NCBI GenBank assembly: GCA_947095585.1
Contig: OX352762.1
Coordinates: 43,450,018-43,514,017, forward strand
Length of the DNA: 64,000 nt
Origin: Nephrocerus scutellatus
Taxonomy: Eukaryota; Arthropoda; Insecta; Diptera; Pipunculidae
Direction of reading: 5' to 3'
How positions within the stretch are numbered: the stretch's first letter is position 1; the number at the start of each line of letters is the position of its first letter. Both the position numbers and the translations under genes were made by a program. Positions 50,091-60,294 of this stretch are shown here, in pieces. The notes beneath the pieces were generated by a model. That model was not told where the DNA came from. It made no database searches and was given only the letters and a program-made list of their open reading frames with translations.

Positions 50091-50534
50091 GTGGCTGTCA
50101 GTGGAACCGACACAATTAGACCAGTATTGGTCCATTGTGATACCACACGGATCAGGAAGAATTTCTTCCACCTACTCGATAAACCAATTAGAGCTTCGTA
50201 TGAAGCGTAGGAGACTACCAATTTCAATGTTGATGAGATCATTAGTTTCGTTGTAGAAGAAAGCTCCCATATGAAGTTTACGTCTCTGGGAGAGGGCTGG
50301 ACAAGTACAGAGAAGATGGACGATGGTCTTCTCCTCCTCCTCATACATACAGCTTCTTCAGAAGTCATTTGAGAAGACTCCCAGTATTGCTGCATGCCTG
50401 CCTACAAGACAGTGTCCAGTGATGACACCTACAATAGCACCGATGTGCGATCTTTTTTGAGAGATCAAACACTTGGAGCGTTTCGGATTTAGCTTGGACC
50501 AGATCTGTTTTGTCGTAGTGCAAGTTGTAACATT
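50091..50534 (-). pseudogene. C-terminal zinc knuckle of LINE K ORF2, module copy 1
   Basis: Minus frames read SHIGAIVGVITGHCLVGRHA and SCMYEEEEKTIVHLLCTCPA, then FIRSSNWFIE and a stop. The GHC...H and C..C....H..C.C pattern is the C-terminal zinc knuckle of LOA/I/Jockey-group LINE ORF2 proteins. The 3' untranslated end borders J at about 50091. Confidence 0.78.
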
Positions 50535-51110
50535 TGACTACCAACAGTTAGTTTTTACGTTAGCATCTCGCTTTAACAAGAATTTGCATGTAGCGATTGG
50601 GATGCCTATGGAATCATATTCAGATAATAACGGTATTGTAGTTCCTTGCTTGGTTAGTTCGTCAGCCATACAGTTACCCGGAATGTCTCTGTGCCCCGGC
50701 ACCCAACACAGGTGGACATTGAACTGTTCCGCCATCTCCATGAGAGACGAACGGCAGTTAAGGGCTATCACCAGAAAGAGATTCCACGTGGTCGTGGGCG
50801 AGATAAGCCGATGCCAGCCAATAGGTTCCTTGGTGAGTCTCCAATTATGCGGCAGTGACGTCTCGATCGCTGAAGTTAGGGAGTAAAAATACATTAAGAT
50901 TACGTTTCACTAATATGCAGGATATAGGTATATCTTTATCTGCTCCATATAGCGAGTAATAACCAGCAGTCCTAAGTCCGCAATCCTGGTTGCTAGCAAT
51001 CCATGGTTCTTAGATTAGGACGATGACTTCTCCGTCTTTAAGCAGACGGATTAAGAGGGAGGCCAAAGCCTTTTTAGAGTGTTGGAGGTTAATCTGAACT
51101 AACTGCAGCA
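50535..51110 (-). pseudogene. RNase H fused to endonuclease start of LINE K, module copy 1
   Basis: 50538-50760 encodes RNase H text: EMAEQFNVHLCWVPGHRDIP and NCMADELTKQG, with the conserved VPGH and N.ADELA-like boxes. Directly upstream, with no RT between, other frames read LQINLQHSKKALASLLIRLL, LIEPWI-like text and YYSLYGADKDIPISCILVKR, the beginning of an APE-type endonuclease. So more than 2 kb of ORF2, including RT, is deleted. The RNase H points to the LOA/I group. Confidence 0.75.
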
Positions 51111-52060
51111 TTTTTGTTGCAATCAGGGAGAGAAACCTCCACCACGGTGTTCTCTAGATCTTCCCTTTCTGAAGACGAACTGAGAAGTACGTTTTCGTTG
51201 GGGAATTTTCCGAAGGGTGAGTCCTCCGTCTCCATATCCAATAGAGGATCAGTCAGAGAGATAGCCGACTGTGACAGGGTCACCGAAGTTTTTGGAGTGT
51301 CTTCCATCAAAGGGATCGTGACAGATGCTCCAGGGTCGGGAATTAGGAGCTCAGAGTCTGAGAGATTGGAGGAAAGTTTACCTGCCTCCAGCTCATCCTT
51401 CTTGTATACTCGAAGGGTGATGTGATCTCATCCAAATCTTACTACGCCTTTGGTCTCAGCCAGAGGAGCAAGGGTTTCCTGGCTGATCACAACAATCGCG
51501 GATCTGTAGGAACCTCTTTGCTTCTCCAACTTGGCGACTTTCCAGTCGTGGGTCGGTAGTGAGGGATTGATAATTTGGAGGATTTGACTAAATGCCACTG
51601 TTCTGGAGAGATGGTTCCATCAGTGTCGCTGCGATCTATCACTGCGAATACACTATGCGCTTGTCGGCAGTATTCAAACAACTACCCACCGTGGCAGGAG
51701 CATTACCGGTAGACGATCTAGATAGATTTTGTTGTCGCGAACATCCGCCAGATACGCCAACTAGATTACTGGCAGCGGAAGGGCGATGAGATGCCACAAT
51801 CCTTCCGCTGCTAGTAGAAGGCCTAACTGTCAAGGCCGACCCGCGCCCCTCGGCAGTAGTCAAACCACCACCCACCGTTGCAGGAGCATTACCGGTAGAC
51901 AGCAAAGGCGCCGTACTACCATCCGGTGCTAGTTTTCTCAAAACTAGCAAAAGAAAAATTATTACCGTCTGTCATTTGGATTCCCACGAGTGGCGAAGAA
52001 AGGGTGCTCCATCTGCACAGAAATCAAATAAGGCAAGAGGGCTAGAATCTGGAGGGTGCC
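51089..52060 (-). pseudogene. ORF1 remnants of LINE K, module copy 1
   Basis: Three frames give pieces in order: a Pro/Thr-rich N-terminal region with the phrase STGNAPATVG occurring twice, then CVFAVIDRSDTDGTISPEQW and HLVKSS (51487-51681), a middle SYRSAIVVISQETLAPLAET, and an acidic C-terminal tail SISLTDPLLDMETEDSPFG-like (51089-51310). This is the pattern of LOA-group ORF1 proteins. Frameshifts and one stop interrupt it. 52061-52336 is the 5' untranslated region. Confidence 0.65.
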
Positions 52061-52666
52061 AGGTATCCAGATACTCCATGAACGACTGCGCTATTGTTAA
52101 AAATGGGCTCCTAGCTAGGCTGATTCTCGGCACGGAACGTATAACACTTTAATCCAGCCCGGGGTTTGAGGATTGGGATTGAGAGATGTTAAAAGGGGGG
52201 TGGGGGAATATGGGAGGTGGGAGAGAGTGATGAGCGATCTTTGGTTTCAGGACTCATCTAGAGAAAACTCTCAAGAATCTTTGACCTTACTTAGTCCCTA
52301 CAACTCTTCAAGTTCGACGACCGGGTAGGAGAGCGACACCCCCCTTTAGAAATTTTTACTGAAATAAGTTAAAGTCATATAAAGATTTTAAGAAGCGTTT
52401 TCGACGAATCTCCTCACTAAAACAAATTATAGTTGACCAATTTGTGGAATAGACCGGGCAACACAAGGAATTTAATTGGTGCGAATTTATTGGGATTTAC
52501 TTCTTATTATTTTTTTTTACTGTATTTTACAGTTTATCATCCTGGATTAATTATTAAATGGTTAAAAAGCCCTCATAATTTAATACTGCACATCGCTCAC
52601 AAAATTTGAAGAAAATTAAAGAACATCGGGTAAATTTTTTAATGGGAGCCCATTCACTTCCAAACT

Positions 52667-53105
52667 TTAATAGAATGTATTGTCACCGGAAGTACAAATG
52701 TGTACAATTTCAGGAAAATCGGACTTTAGGAAGTACGTTAAAAATTGATCGCAAGATTCCACTACCCATCCACCCAGCCACAGACAACCGTGCACGCGAA
52801 GTTAATATAGAGAATTTAAAAACTAAAATTTTTCTTGTAAATTCTCTAATCTAAGATTCGATTTAGTGTTAAAATTCCCCATTTGGTGGTGAAAACATAG
52901 CTGCCACACCGCACGGTTGGTGCGACGTGCACACAACGACGTATGAAGTACTACTAAAATTCTTTCTTTTGAGTTGAGTTAAGCTGTAAAGCAGTGTGAG
53001 TGCGTAACCAGTTCTTCATATAATATGATACAAAACACAAATTAAGAATGCACTCACACAACTGAGTGTACAACTCATTTCAATTGCGGAACCCATTTAT
53101 GTTTA
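52667..53105 (+). repeat. Repeat G, module copy 2
   Basis: It is nearly identical to 46840-47285; the preceding 130 bp (AAAATTTGAAGAAAATTAAAG, GGGAGCCCATTCACTTCC) extend the similarity to the satellite phrase found at 45.2 kb and 17.9 kb. Confidence 0.75.
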
Positions 53106-53159
53106 TATAAAAAAAATTTTCATTTTCACGTGTACATTTTTTAACCACCATTTTCATGT

Positions 53160-53880
53160 GTCCACTCACAAAATTAGGTCCTTCCGTTTAAAGCAGATCA
53201 TGTACTGGAGTGAAGTGGTAAGATTGCATCCATTCTGTGGAGAACCAGATCTATATTCGAGCGCGAATTTGAAGTGTGCAATCCCTTAACTATCTCGGGT
53301 CAACTATAGCAGCCGATAACAGCATGGAACCAGAAATGCGCGCACGGTTGCTTATAGCCAACAATGCCTACTATAGTCTGTCAATACTCTTCAAATCCAG
53401 GAACTTAACCATAACATCCAAGCTGCCGATATATAAGACAATGGTCATAACAGTACTTACATATGGATCCGAGACTTGGGTGCTTAGCAAAAAGCATTTT
53501 GACCTCTTAGCCGCGTTCGAGAGAAAAGTCGTACGGAGAATTTTGGCCCCGTATGTAAGGAAGGACAATTCCGGAGACTCTATGATGATGAGATCTACGA
53601 GCGTTACCGCGGTGTCGACATCGTGAAGAAAATTAAGCTCGGTAGGCTCCGGTGGGCAGGACACCTAGCTCGCATGAGCGAAGATGATCTTGCTCGGAAA
53701 GTCCTTTGCGGTAGGATATATGGAACACGACAGCGAGGCCGTCCAAGCCTACGCTGGAAGGATGGCGTAGACCAGGACGCCAAGAGTTTAGGGATGACAT
53801 CGTCTCGAAAACGGGACCGGTGGAGAGATTTTTTCGGGAGGCCAGGGCCGAACCCCGGTTGTAGAGCCAAATATGATGAT
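53160..53880 (+). pseudogene. RTE-like LINE tail H, module copy 2
   Basis: It retains TYGSETWVLSKKHFDLLAAF, deleted in copy 1, but has a 2-bp loss before QSLNYLGSTIAA and a 1-bp loss near 53580 (GDSMMMRS frame), both shared with copy 3. The last frame (53623-53892) is KKIKLGRLRWAGHLARMSED and onward to the ATGATGA tail. Confidence 0.75.
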
Positions 53881-54004
53881 GAAAAGAATTGAAAGAATAA
53901 ATATTTTTCATCGTTGCAAACCAGATTGGCTTAGTACAACTGTAAATATTTCTTTTTGTTGTTTTTGAATCCTCGTAAGAAAAAAGGATCAAAAGCAATT
54001 TTAC

Positions 54005-54225
54005 ATGTCGAACGAAAAACGACAACAGAAATTAAACTTAGCAGCGCGCTATATCAAAGAAGCAGAACATTTGCTCCATATAGAAATTCCTCTGGAGCAA
54101 CAAAGTGGGACCAAAGCCACTTTCAATAGAAGAGTACCGGCAGCGGCAAAAACCAAGACGCACGGCAGTCGACTCTGCAGCACTACCAGCCAGAAGTAAA
54201 CGAGGAGGCGAGCTCTTTTATATTC
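54005..54225 (+). pseudogene. D-like 5' ORF, module copy 2
   Basis: It is identical in layout to copy 1: SNEKRQQKLNLAARYIKEAE in one frame and GPKPLSIEEYRQRQKPRRT in the next. Confidence 0.7.
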
Positions 54226-54418
54226 TATCTCTTTCTTTTATTTGCCTCTCACCAAATAAATCTCGACCTACGGACCTACAATCTTGATTTATATTTCATA
54301 GAGTTAAGTTCTAAAAAAATATCATTTAGTTTGTACCCATTCGTATTACTACCGAGTACGAGGATTTTAAGGAAATTTATAAAAAAAAATTCGAGATTCT
54401 TACGTGCATATCCTAAAA

Positions 54419-54690
54419 ATGTCCGACACAGAGAAATTTATGAAGCTTATGCAGAAACAATTGCAGCAACAAGCAGAAGCGCAAGCGCAGCAATAAGCTT
54501 AAATGGCTCAAATAATGCAATTCTCGCAGGTCGACGTTTAGGCCAAGCTGTTGAAGTACAACAAGAAGCTGTAATCGATTCAAATCAACGCAAGATCAAT
54601 GAAGCTGCAAAATTAATCACACAGTTCGAATATCATCCGGAAGAGAACAGAATATTTGAGACGTGGTTCAATAGACTCGAAAAAAGCTAG
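54419..54690 (+). pseudogene. gag: Gag start of element J, module copy 2
   Basis: ATG 54419 begins SDTEKFMKLMQKQLQQQAEA and meets a TAA after ~26 codons. The region missing in copy 1 is present here. The capsid start EAAKLITQFEYHPEENRIFE and TWFNRLEKS follows and stops where RT text begins. Confidence 0.7.
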
Positions 54691-55967
54691 TTTTCCGCAA
54701 TGCTCGACCAGTTCCTCATGCCATAGCTCCGGCAGTACAAGCAGAACTTGAACGCCTTCAACATTTCGGAGATTTATCACCTGTCCCTTATTTCCAATCA
54801 GCAGCTCCGATCGCGGCAGTCAAGAAGAAACATGGCAAGATTCGAATGTGTGGTGATTACTCATTTGGACTCAACAGCAATCTGGAACCTAATCAGTATC
54901 CATTACCAACACCAGAAGACATTTTTTGCATATTTCCAAGTCGAAAACGAAGAGCAAGCAAAACAACTGATGACAATCAATATTCACATCGGCCTATTCA
55001 ACGTCAACCGACAGAAAATAGTCAACGCATTACAGGTCACAGTTTTATCGGCGAGACATTATCATTGCTGGAGTCGACGAACAATATCACGAGCAGCAGC
55101 CCTTGCAAGCCATGGAGCGCATCAGAGAATACGGTTTCAAGCTACAGTTGGAAAAATGCGAGTTCGGTAAAAAAAAAATGTTGAGTTTTGTGGTCAAGAC
55201 AAGAGTGGAATAAACCACATCCGGACAAGCTGGCAGCCCGATCTTCCTAGGAGCAGTCAATTACTACGGAAAATTCATCAAAGGCATGAACGAGCGTCGA
55301 GGAATCTTTGACGAGTTGCTGAAGAAAGATGTCAAATTCGTATGTACAGATAAACACGAGAATGCTTTCATTGACCTTAAGAACATTTTGAGCAACGAAC
55401 TAAGCTAAGAAGAAAATTGTTGTGGCAACCGACGCATCAGATAACGGTATGGGAGCAGTGGTGATGCACGAATTTGACGATGGTACTTTGCATCATATCG
55501 AGCCCTATTTAGCCGAACTCAACGCTTAATGATGATGTTTGGCAAGAAAGAAGGAGTTCCAGCATATATGGCAAATCGGCTCCAACGTTACGCTCTCACA
55601 GTGATGGCCTAGGATTTCACAATCAAATACGTGAAAATTTACGAATTCGATTACGCAGACGTCTTGCCAAGACTCATCAAAAGGCAGTTACAGTCAAGAG
55701 AGGAACTTGTAATTGCATCAGTCAAGACCGACGATATCTGCTGCAACATGTTGACAAACTCAAAAACACTGCCAGTCAACATTGGGTACATCAAAGAAGC
55801 CACAACTTAATGTCTGACCCTCAGCATGGTTGCAAAAATGATTAGCACAAATTCTTGGCCATCTCAAGCCAAACATATAAAAATAAACGCAAACAGAGAT
55901 TTCTTCATGGTCCGAAACCACCTTTCGCAAATCCAAGGTTTCATTTCCTACCACGAGCGACTCGTTA
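54691..55967 (+). pseudogene. pol: RT, RNase H and tether remnants of element J, module copy 2
   Basis: It contains the same deleted set of motifs as 48813-50090. The segment after EFGKKKMLSFVV differs: copy 1 has CACACTCATCGA where copy 2 is shorter. The end (FFMVRNHLSQIQGFISYHER then LV) is the start of the integrase region. Confidence 0.8.
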
Positions 55968-56251
55968 GGTTAAGGTGGCTGTCAGTGGAACCGACACAAT
56001 TAGACCAGTATTGGTCCATTGTGATACCACACGGATCAGGAAGAATTTCTTCCACCTACTCGATAAACCAATTAGAGCTTCGTAAGAAGCGTAGGAGACT
56101 ACCAATTTCAATGTTGATGAGATCATTAGTTTCGTTGTAGAAGAAAGCTCCCATATGGAGTTTACGTCTCTGGGAGAGGGCTGGACAAGTACAGAGAAGA
56201 TGGACGATGGTCTTCTCCTCCTCCTCATACATACAGCTTCTTCGGAAGTCA
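55968..56251 (-). pseudogene. C-terminal zinc knuckle of LINE K, module copy 2 (left of LINE L)
   Basis: The minus frame reads SCMYEEEEKTIVHLLCTCPA and LLRFLRSSNWFIE. It is cut at GAAGTCA by the insertion of LINE L; the rest of K resumes at 60295. Confidence 0.8.
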
Positions 56252-56465
56252 CGTGAGAGAGTTCTCAACCGATCGGACGTGTTTTTCTTTCTCTGCTTGG
56301 AAAATATTTTGTGCTTGTTAAACACAAATAAATTTATAAAAGTAAAATAAATTTCAATATATATACTATATAGTTTCAAATAGAATTGAAAAATATAAAT
56401 TTAAAATTGCTCGGAAGCAAATAAATGAATTTTTAATAAACCAAACAATTTAAACAAACACATAA

Positions 56466-57062
56466 AATAATGACCCATCAACAAAATACAAAACTAATGA
56501 AGATGTCAAAAAAATTGCTAAAGTTTCACCAAAGGCATCGACAACAACAACGACTACGTCAACAACAACTAGTGACGTCACTGAAACCCTCGCTCTGATA
56601 AAACTACAAGGTGAATCACTTTCTGAACAACTTAGAGCCATAGAAGAAAACTTAACAACGAGAATCATCGTAATAGAACAAAAAATGAAAATAATCGACG
56701 AGTTGGACCAAAATATAAATAAACTTAATGGTCGCGTCACTGTCCTCGAGGAACTTCTTACACGGGTAGATTGTCTGGAGGAGGAGGTTCAAAAGAGAAT
56801 CACAACAACAACGATGAATGAAAATAATCATGCCAACTTTTCTCACAACAACACTGTATGCACTGAAATCGCTAGCTTAAAGGCGCAGATTGAAGCAATA
56901 AATGTAAAAAATTTAGAAACAGATGCAATTCTTATCGGAATACCAACGTTACCGGGAGAGGTTTTAAAAAACACGTTTAACAACATTTGTCACACGTTAA
57001 ATTTTCAGCCACCAAACTGTGTCGAATCTTCCGTGCAAGCCACAGAGAAGACTCCATTATAA
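56466..57062 (+). pseudogene. ORF1 of LINE L, N-terminal part
   Basis: The frame is open from 56466. A Thr-rich head (TTTTTTSTTTSDV) is followed by a coiled coil (KIIDELDQNINKLNGRVTVL, LTRVDCLEEEVQKRI, IASLKAQIEAINVKN) and DAILIGIPTLPGEVLKNTFN. It ends by frameshift at about 57060 after the text continues in the next frame. No RNA-binding knuckle is seen. The nearest ATG (56470) is in another frame, so the start is unclear; the first in-frame ATG is 56685. Confidence 0.75.
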
Positions 57063-57943
57063 TTGTTAAATTTCACACCGCACATGATAAAAATGCTACA
57101 CTCAAGGCGTTTGCTGCTTTTCGAAGAACAAATTCCCGGCAACTTTTGCTTAAAGATCTCGGTGAAGACTCGAGCACCCCGATTTATTTCCACGAGAGCT
57201 TAACCAAAAATAATCGAGCTATTCTTCGACAAGCAATCCGTATCAGGCGTAAACACCAATTATTTTCGGTTTTCACTTCAAGTGGACTTGTTTACATCAA
57301 ACTTACAAGCGATGGATTATCTATTTGTCATATAAATTCTCAAAGTTTGTTGAAACATTTGGACGAATTCAAAAGCATTTTTAATGATAAAGCTATGGAC
57401 ATCATCTGTGTGTCAGAAACATGGTTGACTGAACAGGTAGATAGCGCTGTTTTGATCACGGGTAACTATAATGTATTTCGTTCTGATCGTGTAGTTTCCA
57501 GGGGTGGAGGTGTAGCTATTTTCATAAAAAAAAGTTTAAAAAGCAAGTTTATTAAGAGTGATGACAGTAGTAATGAAATACAATACCTTTTTATAGAAGT
57601 TGCTTGTGGAACTGAAAAACTGTTGGCTGGTGTAATCTACAAACCTCCCCATATAACTGTGTCAAACACCATCACAGATGTTCTAGAAGAATTAACATCT
57701 GACTATAACCACATTCTTATCGGGGGAGACCTAAACATTGACCTGTTAGATATTCAAAATAATAGAATTAAACCTTTCAGAGATAGTCTCCTATCACTCG
57801 ACTTGTTTCCTGTTAATAGTGATACCCCTACACATTTTACATCTTCTAGCTCTACTCTGCTTGATGTTTTCTTGGTCAACCAACCTGATCTTGTCAACTT
57901 TTATGGGCAACTTGTGTTCCCGGTTTTTCCAAGCACGATTTAA
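56987..57943 (+). pseudogene. ORF1 C-terminus fused to the ORF2 endonuclease of LINE L
   Basis: Residues ~25-110 are the ORF1 end (TPIYFHESLTKNNRAILRQA, then IRIRRKHQLFSVFTSSG), like the baculovirus FP25-type C-terminal domain common in insect LINE ORF1. With no stop the frame runs into the APE endonuclease: LSICHINSQSLLKHLDEFKS, DIICVSETWLTEQ, VFRSDRVVSRGGGVAIFIK and HILIGGDLNIDLL. The S-x-H-D box (FSKHDLI) is in the next frame after a shift near 57920. An ORF1 stop and ORF2 start are normally expected between the two. Confidence 0.82.
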
Positions 57944-58760
57944 TTGTCGTTTTCTATAATATTCGAATTAATGCGAGTGTTGCAATGGAAAACATTTCGT
58001 TTAGAAATTTTAACTCCATAGATATGCAATCACTAATAGCAAGTATTTATAGCTCTAATCTTGAAAATAAATATCATCTCTCTGACGTTGATGAGCAAGT
58101 GCAATTTTTTACAAATACAATTAATCATCTGTTTGAAACTTTTGTACCTATTAAAACTATAAGAATTCAAAACCCTGATTTAGGATGGTACACTAGCGAA
58201 ATTGATAACCTTATCATAAGAAGAAATACAGCTTATAGACGCTGGAAAAGATTCAGACTACCACAAATGTTACACCAGTATAAAAATTTAATAAATGCAG
58301 TAAACGTTGAAATAAGAAATTCCAAACGGAGATTTTTGCTTCAAAATTTAATAATCTGTCTTCCAAAAAACTGTGGAAAAATATCAAATCTTTTGGTATT
58401 GCAAGGCAAAAAAAGAATGCTGAAGATAATTGTGATGTAAATGAGCTAAACAATAAGTTTGTAAATTCTGTCTCAGACACAAATGCTGGTGCAGAGATTG
58501 ACAGAATTTTAAACGGAACTGATGAGTTTCTTTCAAGTTTCAGTTTTAAAAGAGTTTTTGAAGTAGAGGTATACAAAGCTGTAAAAGACATAAAATCGGA
58601 AGCTATTGGATTAGACAATATGCATCCTAAGTTTGTTAAAATTATTCTCATCTTTATATCTCCTTTCCTGACACACATTTTTAATACCATCCTAACAAAG
58701 TCTTGTTATCCAAAATTATGGAAAGCTTCAAAAAAATTCCAATTCTTAAGAAGTCAAGCA
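57944..58760 (+). pseudogene. Endonuclease-RT linker of LINE L (frameshifted)
   Basis: 57985-58440 encodes a helical linker (FRNFNSIDMQSLIASIYSSN, WYTSEIDNLIIRRNTAYRRW). After a shift near 58370 another frame gives FNNLSSKKLWKNIKSFGI and VYKAVKDIKSEAIGLDNMHP, the start of RT (the KS.A.G.D..HP box). A third shift near 58740 leads to the main RT frame. Confidence 0.78.
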
Positions 58761-60055
58761 AGCAACAAAAAGAATACCGACCAATTTCCATCCTACCTTT
58801 CATCTCCAAAGCATTTGAAAAAATTATGAGTCGACAAATTATGACGTTTTTGGAAACCCAAAGCCTGATAACACCGACGCAATCTGGTTTCAGACCAAAA
58901 CACAGCTGCACAACTGCGCTTCTTAAAATAACTGATGACATACGGCAGCAAATTGATAATAATTTAGTTACAACTCTGGTTTTACTGGATTTCTCCAAAG
59001 CGTTTGACACTGTCTCGCATAATATACTTTTGAAAAAGCTTAAGAATTTTTTCTTTTTCGAAAACTCAGCTTTAACGCTACTTGGACAGTACCTTAGCCA
59101 CAGAACTCAAGCAGTTTATGCGAATTGCAGACTATCTGATTTTCTCCCCTCCGCTACTGGTGTGCCCCAGGGATCAATATTGGGACCACTCTTGTTCACG
59201 CTATTCAACAACGACCTTCCCCCTATACTCAAGTATTGTAATATTCATATGTACGCAGACGATGTGCAAATTCATTTAAGCTACCGAATTGGCATGGTTG
59301 ATAATGCAACGGCCAGAATAAACGAGGATCTGATGAGTATAGCACAGTGGTCTAGAGAAAATCACCTTAAACTTAATGCTAATAAATGTCAGGCAATTGT
59401 TATTAGTAATACTGCTATTGATATGTCATACCTGCCAAGTATCGAACTCGAGGGGAAAACATTGAACTACGTCAAAACAGTAAAAAACTTAGGGGTTATT
59501 TTTAACCAAACACTATCGTGGGACAATCATCTGGCTAACTCAGTTGGTCGAATCTATGCTGCTCTGCGGGTTTTATGCATTGCTGGAAGTTGCCTTCCAG
59601 TCTCAACAAAAATGATAATAGCCAAAACACTGCCAACCTTTTTCTACGGAAGTCCTATTTTTTGTTGTTTGGATAGTGCAAACAAGCGCAAGTTCCAAGT
59701 AGTGTTCAATAACATTGTTCGTTTTATTTATGGATTACGTCGCTTCGATCATGTTTCGGTACAAGCAGGTAGTGTTTTTAATATGCCTCTAAACAGGTAT
59801 ATAGATTTTCTAAGGTTAACGTTTCTTTTTAAACTCATACAAACTAGATCTCCTAATTATCTTTTCGAGAAACTAATTTTCCCAGTATCACAAAGAAGTA
59901 ATATTCTAATTGTCCCAACCTTTAGATATAGAAACTCTAAAAATCAGTTTTTTGTACATGCTGTTGGCCTCTGGAACTCCCTGCCGGCGAACTTGAGGGG
60001 TCTGAACAGCTATATTTCCTTTGAAAACTCTTTAAAAAACCTATATAAATGCTGA
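58703..60055 (+). CDS. Reverse transcriptase of LINE L (450-aa open frame)
   Basis: Motifs in order: EYRPISILPFISKAFEKIMS, LITPTQSGFRPKHSCTTALL, LVLLDFSKAFDTVSHNILL, ATGVPQGSILGPLLFTLFNN and the catalytic MYADDVQIHLSY, then the thumb (HLKLNANKCQAIVISN, GVIFNQTLSWDNHL) and a C-terminal helical region ending YISFENSLKNLYKC and a stop. No RNase H follows. It is the longest undisturbed enzymatic frame in the window, but lacks its front part in frame. It makes DNA by target-primed reverse transcription. Confidence 0.88.
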   Translation: MLSKIMESFKKIPILKKSSKQQKEYRPISILPFISKAFEKIMSRQIMTFLETQSLITPTQSGFRPKHSCTTALLKITDDIRQQIDNNLVTTLVLLDFSKAFDTVSHNILLKKLKNFFFFENSALTLLGQYLSHRTQAVYANCRLSDFLPSATGVPQGSILGPLLFTLFNNDLPPILKYCNIHMYADDVQIHLSYRIGMVDNATARINEDLMSIAQWSRENHLKLNANKCQAIVISNTAIDMSYLPSIELEGKTLNYVKTVKNLGVIFNQTLSWDNHLANSVGRIYAALRVLCIAGSCLPVSTKMIIAKTLPTFFYGSPIFCCLDSANKRKFQVVFNNIVRFIYGLRRFDHVSVQAGSVFNMPLNRYIDFLRLTFLFKLIQTRSPNYLFEKLIFPVSQRSNILIVPTFRYRNSKNQFFVHAVGLWNSLPANLRGLNSYISFENSLKNLYKC

Positions 60056-60294
60056 AAATATTTCTAAAACATTGATTATCATTGAAAAATTCAATATTTT
60101 TACATAATGTATAATAACTTCAATAACTTCTATAAAATAATATTTCAGTTAATATATTTTTTATTTTTTTTACTCTCTTTGAAATTTCAATTAAATTTTA
60201 ATTTAAATCCATACATTATAAGTATTATAAAGAAGACACTTTGTTTTAAAATGCTTATAAATTCAATAAATAAATACAAATACAAATACAAATA
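60056..60294 (+). other. 3' untranslated region and (AAATAC)n tail of LINE L
   Basis: It is AT-rich and ends with four to five copies of AAATAC just before the resumed K sequence. No poly-A tail is present, as usual for CR1/L2-type elements that end in short repeats. Confidence 0.8.

Larger units (their letters stand above)
46643..52336. repeat. Composite tandem module, copy 1 (5.7 kb)
   Basis: It begins at CACCCCCC within the P-like fragment and ends at GAGCGA at the 5' end of LINE K, where CACCCCCC starts copy 2. Contents in order: P-like tail, G repeat, RTE-like tail H, D-like 5' ORF, gypsy J, LINE K (minus). Copies 2 and 3 start at 52337 and 61889. Confidence 0.92.
56252..60294 (+). mobile_element. 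LINE L, CR1/jockey-group non-LTR retrotransposon
   Basis: It interrupts K copy 2 exactly between GAAGTCA (56251) and CATTTGAGAAGAC (60295), text that is continuous at 50361-50377. Contents: 5' untranslated region, coiled-coil ORF1, APE endonuclease, RT, short 3' untranslated region and an (AAATAC)n tail (60270-60294). At most CA is duplicated at the target. At 4.04 kb it is near full length, but at least four frameshifts break it. VSETWL, AFDTVSHNILL and YADDVQ are typical of the CR1/L2 side of the jockey group. Confidence 0.88.
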
